From Roseivirga seohaensis (GTDB lineage: Bacteria > Bacteroidota > Bacteroidia > Cytophagales > Cyclobacteriaceae), in the NCBI RefSeq assembly GCF_001592945.1, contig NZ_LRPB01000034.1, forward strand, positions 1 through 64,000: a stretch of 64,000 nt of DNA. The letters are read 5' to 3'. A program made the translations under genes and the position numbers. The notes beneath the pieces were generated by a model. The model worked only from the letters and a program-made list of their open reading frames with translations. It had not been told where the DNA came from and did not search any database. Below are positions 9,065 through 16,607 of this stretch, one piece after another; within the stretch, counting starts at the first letter, position 1, and every line of letters begins with the position of its first letter.

Positions 9065-9082
9065 GCCCACGGTGCGCCTCTC
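9037..9082 (-). mobile_element. 46-bp group II intron 3'-end remnant
   Basis: These 46 bases are identical to 6488-6533, the domain VI end of the complete intron, in the same orientation. They follow GGCTACAA, the inverse core of the second cassette-like unit, just as the full intron follows GCACCCCAA. Homology stops abruptly after CGCCTCTC. The rest of this second intron copy has been deleted. Confidence 0.85.
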
Positions 9083-9086
9083 TGTT

Positions 9087-9215
9087 CTTAGGTCTCGCTG
9101 AGACCCTTAATATTTAAAAGCAGAAATGTAATTAGCCCTTCAATCTAAGTAACCGCCACTACTGAAATATCTAATCAGCTTTGACTTATAGTCTTAGCGA
9201 GACTACACTAAGACT
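9087..9215. repeat. Dispersed GTCTTAGCGAGAC-type hairpin repeats
   Basis: GGTCTCGCTGAGACC (about 9091-9105) is a perfect hairpin with a 3-base loop. AGTCTTAG (9190-9197) pairs with CTAAGACT (9208-9215) around GCGAGACTACA. A close relative occurs at 27118-27137. The remaining bases up to the peroxiredoxin start at 9388 show no gene. Confidence 0.55.
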
Positions 9216-9387
9216 AGTTGAGGTTTCAAACAACTGGGATAAGAGAGCTATGCACGAGTACATCTCATTCTGCTAATCGTAAGTTGTGAGTAGATCAAAT
9301 AAATTGCCTCGCTCCTATGTAACAATAGTCACAAAAAACACTGGCCTTCCTAAATACCTTTATTCCATAATCTTAAAGAAAAAAGTT

Positions 9388-10113
9388 ATGGAACAGATTC
9401 AAGAACAAGAAATAATTAACATGCCAAGAATTGGCGATGCCGCACCAGAATTTAAGGCTATCACAACGCAAGGCGAAATCAATTTCCCTGCGGATTATGC
9501 AGGAAATTGGGTGATCTTATTCAGCCACCCAGCAGACTTTACCCCCGTATGTACTTCGGAGTTTATGACCTTCGCTACTATGGAAGATAAGTTTGCAGAA
9601 GCCAATTGTAAACTAGTGGGCTTATCTATTGATGGTTTATACAGCCATATTGCTTGGTTAAGAACCATCAAAGAAAAGATTGAATACAAGGGAATGAAGA
9701 ACGTAGAAGTAAATTTCCCTTTGATAGAAGACATCACAATGAATGTTGCTAAGAAATATGGAATGATTCAACCCAATGAAGACTCGACAAAAGCAGTTAG
9801 GGCCGTATTCTTTATCGATCCAAAAGGAATCATTAGAACAATCATTTATTACCCGCTTAGCTTGGGAAGAAACTTTGAAGAGCTGTACAGGGTGATTATC
9901 GCTTTACAAACCGCAGATGAATTTGGAGTGGCAACACCAGCAGATTGGCAGCCTGGTGACGATGTAATTATTGGCCCTGCTGGTTCGTGCGGAACAGCAA
10001 AAGATAGAATGGAAGACAGCGAAATCGATTGTAAAGATTGGTTCTTCTGTACTAAAAAGCTCGATAAAGACCTTGTATTGGGTAAAGTACTAAACAAGAA
10101 TAAAAAAGCATAG
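9388..10113 (+). CDS. Peroxiredoxin (Prx6-like, AhpC/TSA family)
   Basis: A 241-residue thioredoxin-fold peroxidase. The peroxidatic site FTPVCTSEF puts C55 in the expected place, and an arginine in AVRAVFFIDP completes the site. The C-terminal extension has three further cysteines (GSCGTAKDRMEDSEIDCKDW and FFC), as in the long archaeal-type Prx6 group, where C-terminal cysteines form disulfides. It reduces hydrogen peroxide and organic hydroperoxides in the cytoplasm. The frame is open upstream to 9286, but the ATG at 9388 gives the normal N terminus. It is a single gene followed by a strong terminator. Confidence 0.92.
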   Translation: MEQIQEQEIINMPRIGDAAPEFKAITTQGEINFPADYAGNWVILFSHPADFTPVCTSEFMTFATMEDKFAEANCKLVGLSIDGLYSHIAWLRTIKEKIEYKGMKNVEVNFPLIEDITMNVAKKYGMIQPNEDSTKAVRAVFFIDPKGIIRTIIYYPLSLGRNFEELYRVIIALQTADEFGVATPADWQPGDDVIIGPAGSCGTAKDRMEDSEIDCKDWFFCTKKLDKDLVLGKVLNKNKKA

Positions 10114-10125
10114 GCTGTGTTGTTT

Positions 10126-10170
10126 AGGCGACTTGTGGGCATTTAATCGCCCCAGTCGCCTTTATCTTTT
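10126..10170 (+). terminator. Intrinsic terminator after peroxiredoxin
   Basis: AGGCGACT (10126-10133) pairs perfectly with AGTCGCCT (10154-10161), with GGGC/GCCC pairing possible inside the loop, followed by TTATCTTTT. Confidence 0.75.
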
Positions 10171-10224
10171 CTGGTACTATTTTCATCGATTGATATTTAC
10201 CATTCATCGAAACCTTCTAAAAAC

Positions 10225-10626
10225 ATGTCGATTAATATGGAGTTTTGGTACATGAATACTTCGCCTAAACACTCCGATTTCAAAGTTCTTATTGTTGACG
10301 ACAACCCGTTGAACTTAAAGTTACTTTCTGTTTTTGCTAAAAAGTGGAATCTAGATTTCGACCTTTCTACCAATGGTAAAGAAGCACTTCTTTTGGCTAA
10401 AAAAACCAACTATGAACTAATTCTTATGGATGTTCAGTTGCCCGATATGTGTGGTGTTGAAGTGGTAGAAATGATTAAATCAACAGGCAGTCAGAGCCAC
10501 GTAATTTACCTTACAGGTATGGACAACATGAAAGACACAGAAATGGATGTGCTTTTGAAGCCTTACGATCCTATGGTGCTGAAAGAAAAAATCAACATGC
10601 TGAAATTGAAAGAAATGGCAGCATAG
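10225..10626 (+). CDS. Stand-alone response regulator receiver domain
   Basis: A 133-residue single-domain CheY-like receiver. The acidic pair is in LIVDDNPLN, the phospho-acceptor is D69 in LILMDVQLP, the conserved Thr is in IYLTG, and the Lys is in LLKPYD. No output domain is present, so it acts through protein contacts or phosphotransfer with a partner encoded elsewhere. Alternative starts exist at 10237 and 10252 (MNTSPK), the latter giving a more usual receiver length. It stands alone between terminators and a convergent gene, and no histidine kinase is nearby. Confidence 0.9.
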   Translation: MSINMEFWYMNTSPKHSDFKVLIVDDNPLNLKLLSVFAKKWNLDFDLSTNGKEALLLAKKTNYELILMDVQLPDMCGVEVVEMIKSTGSQSHVIYLTGMDNMKDTEMDVLLKPYDPMVLKEKINMLKLKEMAA

Positions 10627-10631
10627 ATTTA

Positions 10632-12206
10632 TCATTTGTCCATTCGAATCAAATAAATCGGTTCGTTGTGATAGTGAAACTCTTCAATTAGGGAATAACC
10701 TGTCTCAGGCAAATCATCAGTATACACAAAATAGTAGCCGTCTTTCAGTTCATCTGTTTGGTATAAAACGGCTTCTCGTTCTGCTTCCAAGTAATAAACA
10801 ATCGTAAGCGACATTCGCACATCGCCCAATCGGTACAAAGGCTCTCCTTTAGTAATTTCAGCAATTCTTAATCCTAAGGCTTTGTCTTCGGCAGCTCCCG
10901 TGGTTTTTTGCCGGGTTACAGGCACGGTAAACGAATAACCGAGACGAAGTACCAACAGTACTCCTAAAATGATCATATAGGCCTCAATTCCCTTTTTAAG
11001 GTATAACCACCACAGCAGAACCACCAACAACTCCAAGCCAATAACAATGAATAGCAAGTGATCCACTACTTCGAGTTCCTTCACAAAAAGCATGGCCGGG
11101 AAAGTTAAAGTAGCCACCGACACCAAAAAAACAGTGATCACTTTAGCGTATTTTCGCAGCCATATGGCATCTGTTTTTTGAATGCCATACAACAAAATCG
11201 CTATTAATAGAGGGAATAAAGGGTATAAATACCTTGATTTTGCTTCGGCCGAAAACCAATACACCACAAAATTGGCTACAAACAATAACACCAAAAATAC
11301 AATCAACCGATTTGACATCAGCATTCCTCTCACCTTCTTAATAAAAAGAACTGGAATGAATAAGGTAACCGGTAGAAGGTTGGCCATTGTGGTCAACGGA
11401 AAAAGAGCAATGTGTTTTAATAAAGCTGAAAAACCACCTCCAACTGCCTTATCTGCTGACTCTGAGAAAAGTGTGGTGTACCAACCACTTGGATCTTCAT
11501 GAAGCGAGTAGGTATAGAAATAACCAGTCAAGACAGCAAAGAATACCAAGATTGATACGATATGCTGTATAGAAAACAGTACCTTAAACTTCTTCTCAAA
11601 AAGAAAAAAGACCAAAAGGGAAATGACCAAAAAAGGTAAGGAAGTAAGTCCTTTGGTCAAGAAACCTATTGCCGTAAGCAGGTAAGCAAATAAGAACAAA
11701 GGCCAATATTGTTCTAGTTTTCCAAAATGATATATCGAAACAAAAACTAAAAAAGTAACTAAAGCATAAAATAAATCTATCTCTCCTATCATGCTGAAAT
11801 AGAAGAGTATATCTACACATGATATATAACTTATAGCGGAGTAAACCGCCAGTCGCCTTCCCAACCTAAACTTGAAGAATCTGTAAATCACTACTCCCGT
11901 AACCAAAGCTGACAGCACAGAAACAAGGCGAGTGGCAAACTCTGAATAACCACCAAAAATTTGATAAGAAAGAATGATCAGCCAATTATAAAATGGTGGT
12001 TTTCGGTAGTATAAATCGCCCGTTTGGGTAGGCACCCAAAGGTTATCTTGAAACATCATTTCCAAGGCAATCAAACCGCGCCTGGGTTCTTCTAAATAAA
12101 GCGGATAAATACCAAGGTTAACAAACAGGGCACAAAGCAACAACACCAGCATACCAGCCAGCACCCATCGCTCATTACGGTTAAAATCGCCCTCCTTAAT
12201 TAACAT
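10632..12206 (-). CDS. ArnT/PMT-type membrane glycosyltransferase
   Basis: A 524-residue integral membrane protein with about 11-12 hydrophobic helices and a short soluble C-terminal domain. The N-terminal loop YLEEPRRG contains the acidic residue expected in GT-C glycosyltransferases of the ArnT family; the next loop has LYYRKPPFYNWL. Such enzymes transfer a sugar from undecaprenyl phosphate to lipid or protein outside the membrane. The donor and acceptor here are unknown. The gene is convergent with the receiver gene (five bases between stops) and divergent from the aminotransferase. Confidence 0.85.
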   Translation of the reverse strand: MLIKEGDFNRNERWVLAGMLVLLLCALFVNLGIYPLYLEEPRRGLIALEMMFQDNLWVPTQTGDLYYRKPPFYNWLIILSYQIFGGYSEFATRLVSVLSALVTGVVIYRFFKFRLGRRLAVYSAISYISCVDILFYFSMIGEIDLFYALVTFLVFVSIYHFGKLEQYWPLFLFAYLLTAIGFLTKGLTSLPFLVISLLVFFLFEKKFKVLFSIQHIVSILVFFAVLTGYFYTYSLHEDPSGWYTTLFSESADKAVGGGFSALLKHIALFPLTTMANLLPVTLFIPVLFIKKVRGMLMSNRLIVFLVLLFVANFVVYWFSAEAKSRYLYPLFPLLIAILLYGIQKTDAIWLRKYAKVITVFLVSVATLTFPAMLFVKELEVVDHLLFIVIGLELLVVLLWWLYLKKGIEAYMIILGVLLVLRLGYSFTVPVTRQKTTGAAEDKALGLRIAEITKGEPLYRLGDVRMSLTIVYYLEAEREAVLYQTDELKDGYYFVYTDDLPETGYSLIEEFHYHNEPIYLIRMDK

Positions 12207-12326
12207 CGCTCAAAATTAGTGCTTTCTGCGATAATCCGTTCAAACGGAAGTAGAATCAACTAATCAATTTACTTTCAGAGTACGCGGATACGTGGGTTCA
12301 CTGTTTTAGTTTAAGCGATTCCTGCT

Positions 12327-12334
12327 TACTTTCG
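12327..12334 (+). promoter_or_regulatory. Candidate promoter -7 box for the aminotransferase
   Basis: TACTTTCG fits TAnnTTTG with one mismatch. It sits only three bases upstream of the start codon at 12338, which would give a nearly leaderless transcript, so the call is weak. Confidence 0.3.
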
Positions 12335-12337
12335 CAC

Positions 12338-13528
12338 ATGAATTCTGAGCGCATATTCCTTGATCACGTGGCACAAACTACGCCCTACCCACTTAAAATT
12401 GAAGTGGCACGAGCTGAAGGCACGAGTATTTTCGATACTAATGGAAAGGAATACCTCGATTTCATTTCTGGAATTGCCGTCTCTAATATTGGTCACCGTC
12501 ACCCACATGTGGTAAAAGCCATCAAGGATCAACTGGACAAATACATGCACGTAATGGCTTATGGTGAGTTTATCCAAAGTGCACAAAACCGATTGGCCGA
12601 AAAGCTTGCCTCACTCCTTCCTGAACAGCTTAGCACCAGCTATTTTGTAAATTCTGGAGCCGAAGCCAATGAAGGCGCGTTGAAACTGGCCAAGCGAGTT
12701 ACAGGCAGAACTCAGATTATTTCTTGTAAGAAATCGTATCATGGTGGCACACATGGCGCACTGAGCGTTTCGGGCAACGAAATGAAAAAATACGCTTTCA
12801 GGCCTCTATTGCCCGATGTGTACTTTATTGAATTCAATAATATTGAAAATTTAGCACAGATTACAGAAGATACGGCCTGTGTTATTATTGAACCCATTCA
12901 AGGTGATGCGGGAGTTCGCATTCCTTCCAAAGCTTATTTAAAAGCATTGCGCCAAAAATGCACAGAAACTGGTGCGCTTTTAATTTTTGACGAAATTCAA
13001 ACGGGTTACGGACGTACGGGTTCGCTCTTTGCTTTTCAGCAGTTTGATGTGATTCCCGATATATTGACAATAGCCAAAGCCATGGGCGGAGGCATGCCGA
13101 TGGGCGCTTTTATTTCTTCTAAGAAGAATATGGAGCAGCTCACCTTCAATCCAGTATTAGGCCATATCACTACTTTTGGCGGACATCCAGTAAACTGCGC
13201 AGCCGCAGTGGCCAACCTAGAAGTGATTGAAAATGAAAATCTGATTGAAGGAGTAGAAAAGAAAGGTCAGCTGATTGAGTCACTGATCGGTCACCCTGAT
13301 ATTATCGAAATCAGAAGAATTGGTTTGATGTTCGCAGTGGAATTTAAAAGCGCAGAACGCGTAGCCAGAATCGTAAATCAATGTTTGGAAGATGGATTGA
13401 TCACTTTTTGGTTTCTCTCTTGCCCAGAAAGTTTCCGCTTAGCCCCACCCCTCACCATTTCAGAAGCAGATATCAAACGAGGTTGCGCGATTATCAAAAA
13501 TGCAATTGAATTAACGAAGGAGGACTAA
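12338..13528 (+). CDS. Class III pyridoxal-phosphate aminotransferase
   Basis: A 396-residue enzyme of the acetylornithine/ornithine/GABA aminotransferase class. Visible features are the PLP-phosphate loop NSGAEANEGALKLAK, the cofactor Asp in FDEIQTGYGRTG, and the PLP lysine in TIAKAMGGG. It moves an amino group between an omega-amine and 2-oxoglutarate. The natural substrate cannot be assigned; no arginine or lysine pathway gene adjoins it. The start at 12338 gives the usual N terminus. A 7-base tandem repeat follows the stop. Confidence 0.88.
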   Translation: MNSERIFLDHVAQTTPYPLKIEVARAEGTSIFDTNGKEYLDFISGIAVSNIGHRHPHVVKAIKDQLDKYMHVMAYGEFIQSAQNRLAEKLASLLPEQLSTSYFVNSGAEANEGALKLAKRVTGRTQIISCKKSYHGGTHGALSVSGNEMKKYAFRPLLPDVYFIEFNNIENLAQITEDTACVIIEPIQGDAGVRIPSKAYLKALRQKCTETGALLIFDEIQTGYGRTGSLFAFQQFDVIPDILTIAKAMGGGMPMGAFISSKKNMEQLTFNPVLGHITTFGGHPVNCAAAVANLEVIENENLIEGVEKKGQLIESLIGHPDIIEIRRIGLMFAVEFKSAERVARIVNQCLEDGLITFWFLSCPESFRLAPPLTISEADIKRGCAIIKNAIELTKED

Positions 13529-13562
13529 ATACCCAATACCCAATACCCAATACCCAATACCC
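13528..13562. repeat. Five tandem copies of AATACCC
   Basis: Five perfect 7-base units begin at the stop codon of the aminotransferase gene. They lie between convergent genes. A unit of seven bases outside coding sequence could vary by slippage without a coding effect. Confidence 0.85.
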
Positions 13563-13569
13563 AAATCAA

Positions 13570-14337
13570 CTAAACCGTATATCCCCCATCCGCAGAAATA
13601 ACAGCGCCCGTAACAAATTTAGAAGCATCTGAAGCCAAAAACAGCGCTAATCCTGCGATATCTTCTGGTTGGGCGAGCATAGGCAAGGCTTGTTTCATCA
13701 TCACCACTTTCATAATCTTTTCATTACTCGTGAGGGCTTCGCTGAACTTGGTATCAATAAGTCCCGGACAAATCGCATTCGCACGAATGTTATCACGCCC
13801 CCATTCTCTGGCCAAAACCTTGGTCAGTTGAATCAAAGCTGCTTTACTGACAGAGTACAGTCCCAAACCATGCCCAGGGGTAATTCCTTCGATACTAGAA
13901 ATATTGATGACAGAACCGCCCCCGCGACTCTTCATACTTTCGTAAGCGTATTTGGCCAAATTGAGTGGCCCTTTTACATTCACGTCCATGATTTTATCAA
14001 AAGCGTCATCACCAGCTTCTTGCACAGGCCCAAATACTGGATTGGCAGCCGCATTGTTCACAATAATGTCGATACCGCCTAGGTTTTTGATGGTGCTATC
14101 CACCAAAGCCTTGATTTGTTCATCATCACCCATATGACAAGGAAAAGCCACAGCTTCCAAGCCTTTCGACTTAAATTCTTCAGCTACTTCGGCCACCGCT
14201 TCTAACTTTCTGCTCGACACCACAACCGTTGCACCTTGTTGTGCCAAAGCCATTGCAATGTATTTTCCAATGCCCTTACTAGCACCTGTGATGATGGCTA
14301 CTTTTCCTTTTAATTCAAATTTCTCAGATATCTGCAT
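13570..14337 (-). CDS. Short-chain dehydrogenase/reductase
   Basis: A 255-residue classical SDR. The nucleotide-binding motif TGASKGIG is near residues 17-24, NNAAANP follows strand 4, and the catalytic Ser and YSVSK are in ISSIEGITPGHGLGLYSVSK. The C terminus SADGGYTV is typical. It is an NAD(P)-dependent oxidoreductase of unknown substrate. The frame extends to 14394, but the ATG at 14337 (MQISEKFELKGK) gives the normal length. It is divergent from the MDR dehydrogenase gene; a dispersed repeat lies between them. Confidence 0.9.
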   Translation of the reverse strand: MQISEKFELKGKVAIITGASKGIGKYIAMALAQQGATVVVSSRKLEAVAEVAEEFKSKGLEAVAFPCHMGDDEQIKALVDSTIKNLGGIDIIVNNAAANPVFGPVQEAGDDAFDKIMDVNVKGPLNLAKYAYESMKSRGGGSVINISSIEGITPGHGLGLYSVSKAALIQLTKVLAREWGRDNIRANAICPGLIDTKFSEALTSNEKIMKVVMMKQALPMLAQPEDIAGLALFLASDASKFVTGAVISADGGYTV

Positions 14338-14403
14338 GGGTTTTTCAGCTATTGTTATGCTTAGCCAAGATAAATAATTTAATTTGTTATGCATGACGAG
14401 TAT

Positions 14404-14437
14404 TCACCTTTCGTCACTGCGAGGAACGAAGCAGTCT
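14404..14437. repeat. Dispersed CGTCACTGCGAGGAACGAAG repeat
   Basis: The sequence CGTCACTGCGAGGAACGAAG, followed by CAGTCTTTT, is one copy of a dispersed element. A rearranged longer copy is found at 23764-23915. It lies between divergent genes, in front of both starts. Confidence 0.7.
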
Positions 14438-14460
14438 TTTCAAATAAATAGAACAAAATC

Positions 14461-15438
14461 ATGAAAGCAGTCCAATTTACCTCCCTAGGCCTACCCACCG
14501 AAGTACTTAAAGTCGTTGAACTTCCAAAACCAGAACCTGCTGAAGGCGAGATTCGAGTAAAAGTTACCAAAGCCAATATCATTCCTGCCGACATAATGTT
14601 TATTCAAGGCAAGTATGGTATCAGGCCAGAATTACCTCAAATTGGCGGTTTTGAAGGTACCGGAACCGTAGATGCATGTGGTGCTGGCGTAGAAATGCCA
14701 TTAGGTACAGGGGTCATTTTCACAGGCTCAGGTGTTTGGGCAGAATATGTTTGCATTCCAGCCAAAACTGCCATTCCAAAACCTCAGGCCATGAGCGATG
14801 ATGTAGCTTGTCAGGCCTTTGTAAATCCGTTTACCGCCTACGGTATGTTAATGGAAGCCGATTTACAAGCAGGAGATTGGCTAATGTTAACAGCGGCCAA
14901 CTCAGCTTTCAGCAAATTTGTCATCCAGTTGGCTTCACAACGCAGAATCAATGTAGTAGGCACAGTACGTAGCGATGAGCAAAAGCAAGCTTTACTCGAT
15001 TTGGGTGCCAAAGCCATTATCAATGAAAAAACAGAAAACATCTATAACGCTGTAAAAACTGCAACTGACGGTGTAATGGTAAGAGCCGCTTTTGATGCTG
15101 TAGGTGGAGAGCTTGGCGACAAGGTGTTGAATGCGATGCAAGTCAATGGAAAAATGTTTGTTTATGGACTATTGAGCCTTCAACCTATTCCGTTGAATTC
15201 CGGACTCCTGATTTTCAAAAACCTGACCATCAAAGGGTTTTGGCTCAGCACATGGATGGCCAACCTGACCAGAGAACAGCGTTCTACTATTATTCCTGAA
15301 GTATTGACCATGCTCACCAAGCAAGAATTAAAAGCAGACGTTGAAGCTTATTATGGAATTGATGATATCGCCAAAGCCATTGAGCATATGGAAGCTCCAG
15401 GAAGAAGCGGAAAGGTGCTATTAGATATGACCAAGTAA
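14461..15438 (+). CDS. Zinc-independent MDR family dehydrogenase/quinone reductase
   Basis: A 325-residue medium-chain dehydrogenase/reductase. The N-terminal GroES-like domain (about 1-125) includes NIIPADIMFIQGKYG; the Rossmann domain (about 130-270) binds NADPH. The structural-zinc cysteines are absent, as in the quinone oxidoreductase and trans-2-enoyl reductase branch. The usual AAxSxxG loop reads ANSAFSKF here. The substrate is unknown. It is a single gene; the RNA island begins about 200 bases downstream. Confidence 0.87.
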   Translation: MKAVQFTSLGLPTEVLKVVELPKPEPAEGEIRVKVTKANIIPADIMFIQGKYGIRPELPQIGGFEGTGTVDACGAGVEMPLGTGVIFTGSGVWAEYVCIPAKTAIPKPQAMSDDVACQAFVNPFTAYGMLMEADLQAGDWLMLTAANSAFSKFVIQLASQRRINVVGTVRSDEQKQALLDLGAKAIINEKTENIYNAVKTATDGVMVRAAFDAVGGELGDKVLNAMQVNGKMFVYGLLSLQPIPLNSGLLIFKNLTIKGFWLSTWMANLTREQRSTIIPEVLTMLTKQELKADVEAYYGIDDIAKAIEHMEAPGRSGKVLLDMTK

Positions 15439-15624
15439 TAATGAGTTCAGCCGAAAAATTCAATGAATATTTCATAAACCCGTAAAACCGTTTATTCAAT
15501 TTTATATACGAAAGCAGACATATTTCAAGTCAATTTTTATTTTTTATTCTAATTTCAAAATACTGATATACAGATATTTCAATAATTAATTTAAGCCATA
15601 AGGACTAATTACTTAAAAATTTTA

Positions 15625-15657
15625 TTTGGATATCAGAAATCAATTTCAGTACATTTG
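15625..15657 (+). promoter_or_regulatory. Promoter of the RNA island
   Basis: TTTG (15625-15628) and TACATTTG (15650-15657) are separated by 21 bases, a good match to the Bacteroidota sigma-A promoter TTTG-N(17-21)-TAnnTTTG. Transcription would start near 15663, just ahead of the first micro-ORF. Confidence 0.65.
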
Positions 15658-15673
15658 CAGCACAGAAAAGAAA

Positions 15674-15769
15674 ATGAAAAGCAATTACTCACATATCCTT
15701 ATAGCACAGCCAATGGAAACATTGTTTAGTGATGATTGTGGTGTAATTAGGCTTGGGAATATACGTTGA
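15674..15769 (+). CDS. Micro-ORF 1 (31 residues), leader-like
   Basis: A 31-codon frame starting 11 bases after the expected transcription start and ending 21 bases before an intrinsic terminator. The product contains QPMETLFSDDCGVIRLG. Micro-ORF 2 at 15840 has a similar segment, SPMDNLSHYDSGAGEIRLL. Two related short frames, each closed by a terminator, suggest duplicated leader peptides or small secreted or regulatory peptides. No known family is recognised. It could also be untranslated RNA. Confidence 0.45.
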   Translation: MKSNYSHILIAQPMETLFSDDCGVIRLGNIR

Positions 15770-15790
15770 TTTCAACATAACGAAATATCG

Positions 15791-15822
15791 AAACCCGGGC
15801 CATTTGGTTCGGGTTTTTTGTT
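15791..15822 (+). terminator. Intrinsic terminator or attenuator 1
   Basis: AAACCCG (15791-15797) pairs with CGGGTTT (15810-15816). The loop adds GGCC/GGTT wobble pairs around ATTT, and a T-rich tract follows. It lies directly between the two micro-ORFs, so it would end or attenuate the transcript from the promoter at 15650. Confidence 0.85.
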
Positions 15823-15839
15823 TTAAAAAAGATTTGAGT

Positions 15840-15959
15840 ATGCAGAAGAAAATAGAACGATTAAACATGTGGATTTCACCTATGGATAACCTGAGTCATT
15901 ATGATTCTGGAGCCGGTGAAATACGTCTTTTGCAAAAAGATCGGGGAATTATGACTTGA
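15840..15959 (+). CDS. Micro-ORF 2 (39 residues), related to micro-ORF 1
   Basis: A 39-codon frame beginning MQKKIERLNMWISPMDNL. Its middle resembles micro-ORF 1 (shared PM[ED]xL ... G-x-IRL pattern). It is followed by a small hairpin (CAATACCGT with ACGGCATTG) and then a strong terminator. The pair looks like a duplication of a peptide-plus-terminator module at the head of the RNA island. Translation is unproven. Confidence 0.45.
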   Translation: MQKKIERLNMWISPMDNLSHYDSGAGEIRLLQKDRGIMT

Positions 15960-15982
15960 CAATACCGTACTCACGGCATTGT

Positions 15983-16016
15983 AAAGCCCGATCTGCATAA
16001 GGTCGGGCTTTTTTTA
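15983..16016 (+). terminator. Intrinsic terminator or attenuator 2
   Basis: AAAGCCCGA (15983-15991) pairs perfectly with TCGGGCTTT (16003-16011), followed by a run of T. It separates micro-ORF 2 from the tRNA-like genes. Confidence 0.9.
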
Positions 16017-16095
16017 TGGCCTTTCCTAGAGGAGGGGTTGTGAGTCAAGTTTGTCAGCGACAGACTAAGTTTCAGCCAAATTGGATTAAACATAC

Positions 16096-16167
16096 GGTAC
16101 CGTAGTTCAGGGGTAGAATAGATCACTGTCTATGATCAGGTCGAGGGTTCGAACCCCTCCGGTACCG
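16096..16167 (+). tRNA. tRNA-Asp(GTC)-like gene
   Basis: A full cloverleaf. Acceptor GGTACCG/CGGTACC (7 perfect pairs); D-arm GTTC/GAAT with a 7-base loop containing GG; anticodon arm GATCA/TGATC with loop CTGTCTA (anticodon GTC at 16128-16130); T-arm GAGGG/CCCTC with TTCGAAC; discriminator G. CCA is not encoded. Position 37 is T and position 38 is A, whereas normal tRNA-Asp has a purine at 37 and C38, an aspartyl-tRNA synthetase identity base. It may therefore be a tRNA-like sensor or decoy rather than a decoder. It is set in the RNA island ahead of rtcB. Confidence 0.75.
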
Positions 16168-16248
16168 CGCTAAAGGAGAGGCAGAACGAGTGTCTCCTAA
16201 ACAAAGAGAAGGGTTAAAGCCCCTAAGCAACTCTTCGTTCGGGTTGTG

Positions 16249-16347
16249 ATGTGTGAAAAAGCTCTTTTGAAATTAGCAGGTTATCCTGAAAAAGAACTGG
16301 TTGATCGCCAGAACGATGAATGGATAACCTACATGGAAATGCGATAA
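16249..16347 (+). CDS. Micro-ORF 3 (32 residues)
   Basis: A 32-codon frame (MCEKALLKLAGYPEKELVDR...) between the Asp-like and Tyr-like RNAs. Its last codons overlap the first 13 bases of the Tyr-like gene, so translation and tRNA folding would compete. Upstream are two hairpins: AGGAGA/TCTCCT, and AAGAG/CTCTT enclosing GGG/CCC. I recognise no family, and coding status is uncertain. Confidence 0.35.
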   Translation: MCEKALLKLAGYPEKELVDRQNDEWITYMEMR

Positions 16348-16417
16348 AGCTGGAGAGTTATGTCGGTCTGTAAAACCGATGCGTAAGGCTGAGTAGGTTC
16401 GAATCCTACCATTTCCA
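16335..16417 (+). tRNA. tRNA-Tyr(GTA)-like gene
   Basis: Acceptor GGAAATG/CATTTCC (7 pairs), discriminator A; D-arm ATAA/TTAT with loop AGCTGGAGAG; anticodon arm TCGGT/ACCGA with loop CTGTAAA (GTA at 16370-16372); 13-base variable arm; T-arm GTAGG/CCTAC with TTCGAAT. Oddities: C instead of T at position 8, A instead of G at position 10, a weak variable arm, and no encoded CCA. Tyr tRNAs of bacteria are class II, as here. It could be a functional tRNA or a diverged tRNA-like RNA of the repair island. Confidence 0.75.
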
Positions 16418-16537
16418 CGGGATGACCATCGGGTATAAGACCTGATGTGGGTTTCAGTAGAGCCCTCATAGTACCGAGCCAGTAGGCCACGGTATGCTGC
16501 TTATTATTTGGTGAAATCCCACCATAACGTGTAGGAC
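16418..16537 (+). ncRNA. Structured spacer RNA between tRNA-like units
   Basis: No gene. ATCGGGT pairs with ACCTGAT around ATAAG (about 16428-16446). TACCG pairs with CGGTA around an inner GCC/GGC hairpin (about 16472-16494). GGTG pairs with CACC around 16510-16523. The regular hairpins suggest a continuous structured transcript rather than ordinary spacer. Confidence 0.4.
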
Positions 16538-16607
16538 GAGGGTTCGAATCCCTCTCTCGATACATTCGAGATAACTCAGTGGTTAGAGTGACACATCAAT
16601 CATGTGG
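16538..16607 (+). ncRNA. tRNA-like unit A, apparently permuted
   Basis: The order of parts is T-arm (GAGGG TTCGAAT CCCTC, 16538-16554), acceptor 3' strand TCTCGAT, linker ACA, acceptor 5' strand TTCGAGA (16565-16571), TA, D-arm ACTC/GAGT with a GG-containing loop, then a 4-pair anticodon-like stem. The acceptor strands pair in 6 of 7 positions in this permuted order. In the normal order, TTCGAGA with the downstream TCCCTGA has two mismatches and a wobble. The anticodon-like loop TCAATCA lacks T33. Its 3' stem strand overlaps the T-arm of unit B. Confidence 0.55.

Noticed and set aside
16329..16565. A 78-codon minus-strand frame (SNPRPTRY and VGFEPT type product) in the tRNA region
   Set aside because: These are well-known spurious products read antisense to tRNA T-arms; the plus-strand RNA folds explain the sequence.
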